Of a stretch of 15,606 bases of DNA, positions 8,383 to 14,768 are shown piece by piece; position 1 is the first letter of the stretch, and every line of letters starts with the position of its first letter. The notes beneath the pieces were generated by a model that made no database searches, was not told the origin of the DNA, and saw only the letters and a list, made by a program, of their open reading frames with translations. This DNA comes from Candidatus Methanofastidiosia archaeon. GTDB lineage: Archaea > Methanobacteriota_B > Thermococci > Methanofastidiosales > NM3. The position numbers and the translations under genes are program-made. The stretch spans positions 1-15,606 of the forward strand of contig JAHKLV010000208.1 in the NCBI GenBank assembly GCA_020854925.1, given 5' to 3'.

Positions 8383-11300
8383 GCCCTGTCCTCCAGCTTA
8401 AGCTTCGGCCAGATAAGCATTGATTCCAGTTCCTGTATAAGCAACTTGAAGGCGTATGAGACCTCCACGACATGGACGTCGACGTCCTCGCTGCAGATGG
8501 GGCAGAACTTCTTGTTCCGTATCTTGTCATACATGGCAAGGCTTCCGCACTTGCTGCACACAAGCACACTGTACTTGTCCGACGACTCGAGCAACCGCTC
8601 CTGCAACAGCATGGCGGCGCCGTGACCGACCAGGCAGTCACGCTCCATCTCACCAAAGCGAAGGCCGCCCTCGCGGGCCTTTCCTTCCGTCGGCTGGCGG
8701 GTGAGCATCTGGCGCGGTCCGCGCGAGCGGGCGTGCATCTTGTCAGCCACCATGTGGTGCAGCTTCTGGTAATAGGCGACACCGATGAAGATGTCAGCCT
8801 TCATCATCTCGCCGGTGATGCCGTTGTACAGCGTCTCGCGGCCGGTATGCTTGAGGCCGTTAGCCTCAAGAAGATGACGCAAGTCTGCCTCGTCCTCGTT
8901 GTCAAAGGCGGTCGAATTGATGCGCCGCCCCTCGAGGGAACCTACCTTGCCGCCAATCATCTCGAGGATCTGTCCCACCGTCTTACGCGACGGGATGGCG
9001 TGGGGGTTGATGATAAGGTCCGGACATATGCCGTCCTCGGTAAAGGGCATATCCTCGCTCGGCGTAATGATGCCGATGACACCTTTCTGCCCGTGGCGGG
9101 AGGCAAACTTGTCACCAAGCTCCGGCACGCGCTGATTGCGCATCTTAATCTTCGCCAGCTTGTTGCCGTCCTGTGTCTCGGAAAGTATGACCATGTCGAT
9201 GGTCCCTTCCTCACCGGGGCGCACGGCGATTGACGTCTCACCGCGCCCGGCAACATCGATGCCAAACTCGTCGAGTTCCTGGAGGAACCGAGGCGGACTC
9301 GTGCGCCCGATGATGACATTCCCGCCGCCCACTTCCGATTCTGGACGGATGATGCCGTCCTCGTCGAGGAACGCGTAGGGCTCGTTTCCCCGAAAGCCCC
9401 TGATGCCCTGGTCGGGTATCTCGAACTTGTCAACCTGCCCGCCGGGGTAGCGGCGCTCCTCGGTGGCGTATGTCCTGAAAAACGTCGTCCTGCCCAGGCC
9501 GCGCTCGATGGAGCCCTTGTTAATGATAAGGGCGTCCTCGATGTTGTAGCCGTAATAGGAAATGATGGCAACGACAAAATTCTGGCCGGCAGGGCGCCGG
9601 TCGAACTTGACCGCGTCAAGGACCCTTGTGCTGACAAGGGGCACCTCGGGATAATGCATGAGGTGCTCGCGGGTCTCCACGCCCCAGCGGAAGTTGGCAG
9701 CAGCAAACCCTAAGGCCTGCTTGGCCATGCCGGCCCCATAAGAGACACGGGGGGCGGCGTTATGCTCGGGGAAGGGGACAATGCTCGCCGCGATGCCGAG
9801 AATGGCGCCGACATATATCTCCACATGCGTGTGATCCGGCGTGATTTCAGCATCTGTTATGGCGACAAGGGCGTTTTCCTCCTCCTCAGCATCGAGGAAC
9901 TCGATGATGCCGCGGTCGATAAGGTCGTTCCACGAAAGCTCGCGCTCCGATATCTTCTTGATGATATCGGGGGTAAGGGGCGTGGCACTATCCTGGACGA
10001 TGGCAAGGGGGCGCCTGGCGCGACCGCCGTCGCAGTTTACCTGTACCTCGTTGGTGGAGGCGTAATAGGCAACGTTGACCTGCCGAGAGATGTAGCCGCG
10101 CCTGCGGTCCGCCCGCACTGTGGCAGCGAGAGAGACGCCCGACTCGTGAATGCCGATAAGGTTCCCGTTGAGGTACACATAGGAATGGTCAGCCGAGCCC
10201 GACCGCTTCTCGAACTCGAACACCCCGGCTGTTGAGAGGAGATACTCCTCAAGTTCCTTCTCGTCTGCCGATACAGAGACCGCGCTCATGAGCGCCATGT
10301 TTTTCACCAGGCCACAGTTGGGGCCTTCAGGGGTCTCACTCGGACAGATGCGTCCCCAGTGGGTGGGATGAAGGTCCCGTGCCTCAAAGTGGGACTGGCT
10401 GCGAGAAAGCGGCGAGACAACGCGGCGCAGATGGGAAAGCCGCGACATGAAGTTGACCGAGTCCATGAGCTGGGAGACGCCCGTCCGGCCGCCCGGCCAG
10501 CTGCCGGTGGCGATGGCGTGGCGGACACGCTCTGTGAGCACATCGGAACGTACCGATTTACGTATGAAGTCCCCCTGCTTGCCAGAGTCGTACCGGCCGC
10601 GCGCATAAGTGCGCTCCAGCTGGTACTTGATGTCACGGGTAAGTTGGATGAATGAAAGCCTGAACAGGTTCTTGAGAAGCTCCCCTGCGAGCTTCCACCG
10701 CTTGTTCGTATAGTGGTCCTTGTCGTCCTCTTCACGCTTGCCAAGGGCAAGTTCGATGACACGTTCCGCCATGATGCCGAGATAGAAGGCCTTGCGAAGC
10801 CGTGCATCCTTGTCCGTGCCGATATGCGGCAGGAGATAGCGGTCGATGGAATCCTCGGCACGCTTAAGCCGGTATTCCTTGAGCTGGCCGATGGCGACCT
10901 TCTTCCCGATGACGTCAAGCGCGTCTTCGACGTTGGTGATGTCCAGGGCGCCCTCAAGGTTGTCAAGAAGCTCCTTTTGGATTTCCGGGTCACCGGATGT
11001 TGACATGACGATCTGCTGGTCGGATACGAGGCCGAGCGCCTTCATGAGCGATACAAAGGGGACCTTGCCGGGGACGGAGGGGAAAGAGACTTCCAGAATA
11101 CCGTCGCGCTTTCGCTCTATCTTCACAAGGGAACGGAATCCCTGCCTGGTGGAAAAGACCTTTGCGACGCACGACTCGGTACGTTCGTCGCGCTCGACAA
11201 GAATCCTGTTGGGGGCGAGATCCTCGATGGCCACGATGACCTTTTCGGTTCCGTTAACGATGAAGTAACCACCCGGGTCGTTGGGGTCCTCGCCCAGGGC

Positions 11301-11696
11301 GATGAGCTCATCGTCGTCCTTGTTTGCCAGGATGCACGATACGGACTTGAGCATGATGGGAAGATCGCCGATGAGCACCTCCACCGGTTCACTTGTCTCA
11401 CCGTCGTGCTCAGCGCACATTTCAAGATAAATGGGAACAGAATACGTGAGGCCGCGAAGGCGGCACTCGAAGGGGTAAAGGGCGCGTTTTGAACCGTCAG
11501 CCTCTTTGATAACGGGAAGGTCGTAGCGTATTTTGCCTAGTTTGACATTGAATTCCTCAAAATCAGTCTCGATTTCGCCAATCTCGTCTATAATCTCCTG
11601 TAATCCTCTCGTGATGAAATCATTGTACGAGTCAAGGTGCTGTCGTACAAATCCCTTCTCCTCAAAAAAAGTATTGATAATCGGCCATGTTTCCAT
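8379..11696 (-). CDS. rpoB: DNA-directed RNA polymerase subunit B (Rpo2), single unsplit polypeptide
   Basis: This is the second-largest polymerase subunit, forming the active-centre cleft with A' and A''. At 1105 residues it contains both halves that many methanogens and haloarchaea encode as separate B'' and B' genes. Near the N terminus the EKGFVRQHLDSYNDFITRGL block is typical. ETPEGPNCGLVKNMALMS lies near residue 460, GYNIEDALIINKGSIERG near 718-735 and GDKFASRHGQKGVIGII near 861-877. A C-terminal zinc ribbon, CSKCG...CPIC, sits near 1043-1066. The ATG at 11696 gives the family N terminus; a weak GGGGT motif lies just upstream. RpoH ends 12 nt before it. No frameshift or intein is seen. 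The unsplit state is useful for placing the organism. Confidence 0.98.
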   Translation of the reverse strand: METWPIINTFFEEKGFVRQHLDSYNDFITRGLQEIIDEIGEIETDFEEFNVKLGKIRYDLPVIKEADGSKRALYPFECRLRGLTYSVPIYLEMCAEHDGETSEPVEVLIGDLPIMLKSVSCILANKDDDELIALGEDPNDPGGYFIVNGTEKVIVAIEDLAPNRILVERDERTESCVAKVFSTRQGFRSLVKIERKRDGILEVSFPSVPGKVPFVSLMKALGLVSDQQIVMSTSGDPEIQKELLDNLEGALDITNVEDALDVIGKKVAIGQLKEYRLKRAEDSIDRYLLPHIGTDKDARLRKAFYLGIMAERVIELALGKREEDDKDHYTNKRWKLAGELLKNLFRLSFIQLTRDIKYQLERTYARGRYDSGKQGDFIRKSVRSDVLTERVRHAIATGSWPGGRTGVSQLMDSVNFMSRLSHLRRVVSPLSRSQSHFEARDLHPTHWGRICPSETPEGPNCGLVKNMALMSAVSVSADEKELEEYLLSTAGVFEFEKRSGSADHSYVYLNGNLIGIHESGVSLAATVRADRRRGYISRQVNVAYYASTNEVQVNCDGGRARRPLAIVQDSATPLTPDIIKKISERELSWNDLIDRGIIEFLDAEEEENALVAITDAEITPDHTHVEIYVGAILGIAASIVPFPEHNAAPRVSYGAGMAKQALGFAAANFRWGVETREHLMHYPEVPLVSTRVLDAVKFDRRPAGQNFVVAIISYYGYNIEDALIINKGSIERGLGRTTFFRTYATEERRYPGGQVDKFEIPDQGIRGFRGNEPYAFLDEDGIIRPESEVGGGNVIIGRTSPPRFLQELDEFGIDVAGRGETSIAVRPGEEGTIDMVILSETQDGNKLAKIKMRNQRVPELGDKFASRHGQKGVIGIITPSEDMPFTEDGICPDLIINPHAIPSRKTVGQILEMIGGKVGSLEGRRINSTAFDNEDEADLRHLLEANGLKHTGRETLYNGITGEMMKADIFIGVAYYQKLHHMVADKMHARSRGPRQMLTRQPTEGKAREGGLRFGEMERDCLVGHGAAMLLQERLLESSDKYSVLVCSKCGSLAMYDKIRNKKFCPICSEDVDVHVVEVSYAFKLLIQELESMLIWPKLKLEDRA

Positions 11697-11708
11697 TCCA
11701 TCTACCCC

Positions 11709-11966
11709 TTATTCTATCACGTAGCGATAGTAGACACCTTCCCCTGCCGGGGAATCGGTCCGAATGATTTTGATAATCCTGCCCTTCAAAGAAATGTTCT
11801 GCTCTTCTTCAAGCATCTTGATGACCGGATCGCTTGTCTTTATGAGAGGAAGATTGTAGCGATTAATCTTGTATTGTACCAAGAAGGCCTCCTCCTCCTC
11901 AGGAGTAAGCACGACGTGCTCCGGCACCAGGTTATGCTTAAGAATATTGATAGTACTATCACTCAT
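11709..11966 (-). CDS. rpoH: DNA-directed RNA polymerase subunit H (Rpo5)
   Basis: RpoH (Rpo5) corresponds to the C-terminal domain of eukaryotic RPB5 and sits in the lower jaw near downstream DNA. The 85-residue product has the diagnostic segments HNLVPEHVVLTPEEEEAFL (10-28), LPLIKTSDPVIKML and GRIIKIIRTD, and ends YYRYVIE, as the family does. The ATG at 11966 has a GTGAT motif 5 nt upstream. It is the first protein gene of the polymerase operon, 12 nt before rpoB and about 60 nt downstream of tRNA-Lys. A TATA-like box lies at a fitting distance upstream. Confidence 0.96.
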   Translation of the reverse strand: MSDSTINILKHNLVPEHVVLTPEEEEAFLVQYKINRYNLPLIKTSDPVIKMLEEEQNISLKGRIIKIIRTDSPAGEGVYYRYVIE

Positions 11967-12008
11967 AACGAATCACACCCCACCCTACGACGACTTTCAA
12001 TGTTCCGA

Positions 12009-12018
12009 CAATAAATAG
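12009..12018 (-). promoter_or_regulatory. Candidate TATA box of the rpoH-EF-2 operon
   Basis: The minus strand reads CTATTTATTG between tRNA-Lys and rpoH. A start about 25 nt downstream would fall near 11988, leaving a leader of about 22 nt before the rpoH ATG. The sequence immediately upstream is the tRNA 3' flank and is not purine-rich, so the BRE is weak. Transcription could also read in from the tRNA. Confidence 0.4.
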
Positions 12019-12022
12019 GAAG

Positions 12023-12096
12023 CGGGCCCGACGGGGTTTGAACCCGCGACCATCTGGTTAAAAGCCAGATGCTCTTCCAGACTGAGCTACAGGCCC
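12023..12096 (-). tRNA. tRNA-Lys (anticodon TTT)
   Basis: Read on the minus strand, a 74-nt cloverleaf is complete. The acceptor GGGCCTG pairs with CGGGCCC (one G-U pair), and the D arm GCTC...GAGC follows. The anticodon stem TCTGG/CCAGA holds the loop CTTTTAA, which places anticodon TTT, and the T arm is GCGGG-TTCAAAC-CCCGT. The discriminator base is G. The 3' CCA is not encoded (CTT follows), and no intron is present. The nearest upstream AT-rich element (CTATTATTG at 12120-12112) is only about 20 nt from the 5' end, so this tRNA may depend on processing of a longer transcript. Confidence 0.96.
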
Positions 12097-12159
12097 ATGT
12101 GCACATGTCTTCAATAATAGCGGGTCCCCTTCGACCACAAGCACTTTGACCATTACCGC

Positions 12160-12174
12160 AAAAATGCTCAAAAA
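12160..12174 (-). terminator. Paired T5 tracts after tRNA-Asp
   Basis: Two TTTTT runs occur on the minus strand, separated by GAGCA, about 55-65 nt downstream of tRNA-Asp. Short T-runs are sufficient for archaeal intrinsic termination, so they could end the 5S/tRNA-Asp transcript or lower read-through to tRNA-Lys. No hairpin supports them. Confidence 0.35.
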
Positions 12175-12226
12175 CCATGGCCTCCAAGTTCCCCACAATC
12201 TATGCCATCACCTTTCGAATATTAGT

Positions 12227-12304
12227 TGGCGCCCGGGCCGGGATTCGGACCCGAGTCACAGGAGTGACAGTCCTGTATGATAGACCGGACTACACTACCC
12301 GGGC
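12227..12304 (-). tRNA. tRNA-Asp (anticodon GTC), CCA encoded
   Basis: The minus strand folds as a complete cloverleaf. The acceptor GCCCGGG pairs perfectly with CCCGGGC. The anticodon stem CAGGA/TCCTG holds the loop CTGTCAC, giving GTC, and the T arm is TCGGG-TCCGAAT-CCCGG. The discriminator G is the archaeal aspartate identity base. Bases 12229-12227 encode the 3' CCA directly after it. The 5' end lies about 16 nt downstream of the 5S rRNA with no promoter-like sequence between, so the two are almost certainly co-transcribed and separated by processing. No intron is present. Confidence 0.96.
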
Positions 12305-12320
12305 AAACAACAATGCAAGG

Positions 12321-12436
12321 GGCCGGCAGCGTCGCGGGGTTCCCACCAAAGGTAGTACCACCCACATCGCAAGGAGGCTTTACTGCTGGGATCGGAACGA
12401 GACCAGGTGTGGCCCTCCTGCTTTGACCGCCGTACC
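12321..12436 (-). rRNA. rrf: 5S ribosomal RNA
   Basis: The minus strand matches archaeal 5S rRNA throughout. It starts GGTACGGCGGTC and continues with CACACCTGGTCTCGTTCCGA and TCCCAGCAGTAAAGCCTCC (the conserved loop B-helix III region). GCGATGTGGGTGGTACTACC then leads to the GC-rich helix and the 3' CGCTGCCGGCC. The ends pair as helix I (CGGCGGT with GCTGCCG, one G-U pair). The length, about 116 nt, is close to the usual 120; the exact ends may be off by a few bases. No 16S or 23S rRNA lies within the window, so this 5S is detached from them or is an extra copy. It is followed at once by tRNA-Asp. Confidence 0.93.
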
Positions 12437-12458
12437 GGAAAGAGTGTTAACGCAGCCC

Positions 12459-12473
12459 TTTTTAAACTTTTCG
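12459..12473 (-). promoter_or_regulatory. Strong BRE/TATA promoter of the 5S rRNA-tRNA-Asp unit
   Basis: The minus strand reads CGAAAAG then TTTAAAAA, a near-consensus archaeal BRE plus TATA element. The TATA centre (about 12462) is 26-27 nt upstream of the predicted 5S 5' end, the standard archaeal distance, so the transcript should start at or just before the mature 5S. This is the best promoter match in the window. Confidence 0.75.
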
Positions 12474-12581
12474 GTAATCATCGGTATCGCACAGGATTAC
12501 AGCAAAAATCAAGGAGTAAAAAGCGAAATGCCGACCATTTCTTCTTTATATATTTTTCTATGCGCTATCGATTTCTCGTGG

Positions 12582-12605
12582 AAAAAAGGGAGAAAAAGAA
12601 AAAAA
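12582..12605 (-). terminator. T-rich tract on the minus strand
   Basis: On the plus strand 12582-12605 is nearly all A and G, so minus-strand transcripts meet T7, T5 and T6 runs in close succession. This is a strong archaeal-type terminator. It would end anything transcribed leftward from the GC-rich hairpin block or the RecJ-like gene, and it insulates the 5S promoter. Confidence 0.45.
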
Positions 12606-12810
12606 TGATGGAAATACCGTTATCACGATCCCCTATGCTCAGGCAGCGGGGCAAGGCCGCTGCCGATGAACTACCACCCATCACGCAGATAAGTGACTTC
12701 CTGCTTCAACTACGCACGTGCACATGCCAAGTGCAGGTGCAGCGGTGCGGTGTCCGCAGGCGTGACGTGGGGCTGTTCCCGCCTTGGAGTCAGTCGCTCC
12801 TGGGCTGTGC

Positions 12811-12831
12811 AAAAGGGAAGAAAGAGGAGCG
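12811..12831 (-). terminator. Pyrimidine-rich tract just after the RecJ-like gene
   Basis: Directly after the TAG stop, the minus strand is C/T-rich and ends in TTTT. It may be a weak first terminator of the nuclease gene. The T-runs are short and no hairpin precedes them. Confidence 0.3.
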
Positions 12832-14208
12832 CTATGCTCTTGCTTTTCCAATTTCTGACGATACATCGGCGAGAAATGGCGTAATATGCTCAAGCGGAAC
12901 AAAAGCGCCACAGGCAAACGCATGCCCGCCCCCTGTGCCGCCGTACTTCCTGGAGACGACACGCACGATGCAGCCCATGTTGAGGTTGCGCCTCACGAGG
13001 AGCTTTGAGCAGCGGACAGACACCTTCACCGTGCGGTCATCGGAGGGGGTGAATCCGATGAGCGGCGTATACGGATCGCAACCCGGCGTTCCGAGCAGAA
13101 GGCCAGCGATGGTCCCCACGAGCGTGTCGGAGATGCCAGTGCCGTCAAAATACTGGACATGGTCCAGCCGCTCTATGCCGCGGGCATGCACGAGTTCTAT
13201 GCCGCGGGCAAGCCTGCGGCGGTGGCGGGCGAGGAGCTGCATGAGCTTGTCGTAATAGACGCCCCTGTTACCCTTGGCTACCTCCACACCGACCTCGGGA
13301 CATCCGTGGCGTCCGGATGCGTTAAGACAGGTGGAGAATTCCGATGCGTCGCGAAGCGGAGAGTAGCGGTCTTCGCAGACTAGCGTATACGCCTCGCCAA
13401 AGACGAGGCTCGGGGCAAGGGCGACGAACTCAGGGGGAAGCTCATGGAGGATACGTTGGATTATTTCGGTTCCGAGCACCTGCTTTTCGGCGAGGGTGAG
13501 GTCAGACGGCGTACGCCAGTCGTCCCCACGAAGTGTAATGCCCAACTGAGAGAGCAGGGCGATGGCATTTGACTCGCTTCCGGAGATGCCGGGAATGGGG
13601 GGATCAGAAAAGTACTGGAGCGACTTGAAGATGGGGCGCGTGAATCTGCCATAGAGCAGGAGGTCGGGGTCGGCGCTCAGTACCCCGGCACGCCTGCCGT
13701 CCTCGACAATGACCCGGTTAAGCCCTTCCAGGCGACCCCACAGGCTCTGCATGTCGCCGACGGCGCCAACGATGGCCAAGGCCGAAAGATCGGTGTTGCG
13801 CGGGTCAAGCGCCCGTGACAAAAAATATGCCATGCCACTTCCCGAGATTTCCTTACCCCCGTCGTGGCCTGTACAGAAGGGATTGAAATGGTGTTCGAAA
13901 AGGGATGTTTCAAACTGGTGATGGTCGATGATGGTAATTCGGGACGAAGGGAATGTCTCGCGGATGAGATCCTGCTGACCGCTTCCGAGGTCGGCAAAGA
14001 GCATGTTTTCAGCGGGAGACACGGAGGCGATTTCATTGAGCTTGATACACTGGTAGGTATGTTCGACGCCCATACGGTCAAGAGCGGTGGAAAGAATGGC
14101 GCAGCTGGAGATGCCATCCGCATCCATGTGGGAGACGATGGCGTACTCCTCGTTGCGATGCTCCTTTATCGCATCGGCGCACGCCGTGGCAAGCTCGTAG
14201 AAGTCCAT
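12832..14208 (-). CDS. DHH/DHHA1-family RecJ-like phosphoesterase (archaeal GAN/RecJ-type nuclease)
   Basis: The protein (458 residues) belongs to the archaeal RecJ-like exonuclease/phosphoesterase family, which includes the GINS-associated nuclease. The metal-binding motifs are complete: SHMDADG (D29, D31), FADLG (D73), IIDHHQ (D95-H96-H97) and GAVGD (D152). The C-terminal DHHA1 domain has the GGTGGGHAFACGA motif at 423-435 with His429. Family members degrade single-stranded DNA or RNA; whether this one binds the replisome cannot be judged here. The ATG at 14208 has a GGAGGAGGT Shine-Dalgarno close upstream. A TATA box (CTATAAAG) lies only about 23 nt from the ATG, so the leader is very short or absent, or the true start site uses a nearby element. 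It is divergent from the purH-like gene. It is followed by about 400 nt of non-coding DNA. Confidence 0.92.
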   Translation of the reverse strand: MDFYELATACADAIKEHRNEEYAIVSHMDADGISSCAILSTALDRMGVEHTYQCIKLNEIASVSPAENMLFADLGSGQQDLIRETFPSSRITIIDHHQFETSLFEHHFNPFCTGHDGGKEISGSGMAYFLSRALDPRNTDLSALAIVGAVGDMQSLWGRLEGLNRVIVEDGRRAGVLSADPDLLLYGRFTRPIFKSLQYFSDPPIPGISGSESNAIALLSQLGITLRGDDWRTPSDLTLAEKQVLGTEIIQRILHELPPEFVALAPSLVFGEAYTLVCEDRYSPLRDASEFSTCLNASGRHGCPEVGVEVAKGNRGVYYDKLMQLLARHRRRLARGIELVHARGIERLDHVQYFDGTGISDTLVGTIAGLLLGTPGCDPYTPLIGFTPSDDRTVKVSVRCSKLLVRRNLNMGCIVRVVSRKYGGTGGGHAFACGAFVPLEHITPFLADVSSEIGKARA

Positions 14209-14226
14209 ACACCTCCTCCCCCCATA

Positions 14227-14236
14227 GCTTTATAGA
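14227..14236. promoter_or_regulatory. Shared near-symmetric TATA box of the divergent RecJ-like and purH-like genes
   Basis: The 50-nt divergent gap contains one good TATA element, CTTTATAG on the plus strand and CTATAAAG on the minus strand. It is about 27 nt from the purH-like ATG (14259) and about 23 nt from the RecJ-like ATG (14208). The purH-like gene lacks a Shine-Dalgarno and would be essentially leaderless. On the minus strand the box is preceded by GGAAAAGT, a fair BRE. Confidence 0.5.
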
Positions 14237-14258
14237 CTTTTCCAAAAAAGATGTGTGT

Positions 14259-14768
14259 ATGAAAGCACTGCTTTCCGCATACCGGCACGAAGACGTTATG
14301 CCTTGGGCACGGCTCTTTGTGGCGCACGGTATAGAGCTCATTGCCACCCAAGGGACGATGCGGGCCTTGGAAGCGTCCGGCATACCCGTCGAATCCTCCG
14401 CGTCGCTCACGGGATTCGCTTCACGTCTCTCGGGGGGCATCAAGACCATTCATCCTTCCATCCATGAGGCCATGGCCACAGGAGAGATAGGATATGTGGC
14501 CGTAGGGCTCATGCCCATAGACGACCCGACCTCCCCCGGCTTGGAATCAATGGATCTGGGCGGTGTGCTCCTCCTCCGCTCGGCAGTCAAGCGCCACGAG
14601 GTATGCTGCCCCCTCTGCTGCCCGTCGCCTCACATCGCAGATGTGCAGCACGTGCTCGAGGGCATGGCAGACCACCGAACCGTATCGCGCGTGTGTGCCG
14701 TACACGCAATGCACGAGGTGATAGCATACGAGAAGGCGACGCTTGCCAGATTGCTTGCCATGCAGTAG
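14259..14768 (+). CDS. purH: Stand-alone PurH N-domain protein (probable IMP cyclohydrolase, MGS-like fold)
   Basis: The 169-residue product resembles only the N-terminal IMP cyclohydrolase domain of PurH/ATIC, which closes FAICAR to IMP in the last step of purine synthesis; the formyltransferase domain is absent. Matching motifs are MKALLSAY (1-8), HGIELIATQGT (23-33), the TGF (51-53), IKTIHPSIH (61-69, Lys62), SMDLGG (98-102, Asp99) and RSAVKRH (Lys111). Two features are odd. The region between KTIHP and the next strand is about 20 residues shorter than in bacterial PurH. The usual NLYPF is GLMPI here, replacing a tyrosine I recall as active-site. I chose ATG 14259 over GTG 14253 because it matches the PurH N terminus. 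No Shine-Dalgarno is seen; translation is probably leaderless. An IMP cyclohydrolase role is likely but not certain. Confidence 0.72.
   Translation: MKALLSAYRHEDVMPWARLFVAHGIELIATQGTMRALEASGIPVESSASLTGFASRLSGGIKTIHPSIHEAMATGEIGYVAVGLMPIDDPTSPGLESMDLGGVLLLRSAVKRHEVCCPLCCPSPHIADVQHVLEGMADHRTVSRVCAVHAMHEVIAYEKATLARLLAMQ

Larger units (their letters stand above)
12474..12831. other. About 360-nt gap without a protein gene: T-rich tracts, a TATA-like box and a GC-rich hairpin block
   Basis: Between the 5S promoter and the end of the RecJ-like gene I find no ORF with family support. The left half (12500-12607) is AT-rich, with several T-runs on the minus strand and a TATATAAA box at 12552-12545. 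The right half (about 12608-12810) is GC-rich and full of short inverted repeats. These include an 8-bp stem with a 7-nt loop (12642-12649 with 12657-12664), a TGCGG/CCGCA triloop hairpin, and nested pairings in the GTGCAC-rich stretch near 12715-12755. This could be a structured non-coding RNA of either strand. I do not recognise it as RNase P RNA, SRP RNA or a box C/D or H/ACA guide. Confidence 0.35.

Noticed and set aside
7946..8782. 278-residue minus-strand ORF spanning the rpoB/rpoA1 junction
   Set aside because: It is out of frame with both polymerase genes, rich in Arg, Ser and Ala as expected for a shifted GC-rich frame.
8472..9233. 253-residue plus-strand ORF inside rpoB
   Set aside because: Antisense to conserved RpoB motifs; its length is explained by codon bias of the real gene.
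11963..12196. 77-residue minus-strand ORF overlapping tRNA-Lys
   Set aside because: It reads straight through the tRNA and into the rpoH start region; part of its sequence is simply translated tRNA.
12608..12830. Identity of the hairpin block as RNase P RNA or SRP RNA
   Set aside because: I looked for the conserved core motifs of both (such as the SRP helix 8 GGAAG region and RNase P ACAGAAA) on both strands and did not find them; the block is also shorter than those RNAs.
12407..13255. 282-residue plus-strand ORF across the gap and into the RecJ-like gene
   Set aside because: It starts inside the 5S rRNA and runs antisense to a well-supported DHH gene; the translation is low-complexity and has no family pattern.
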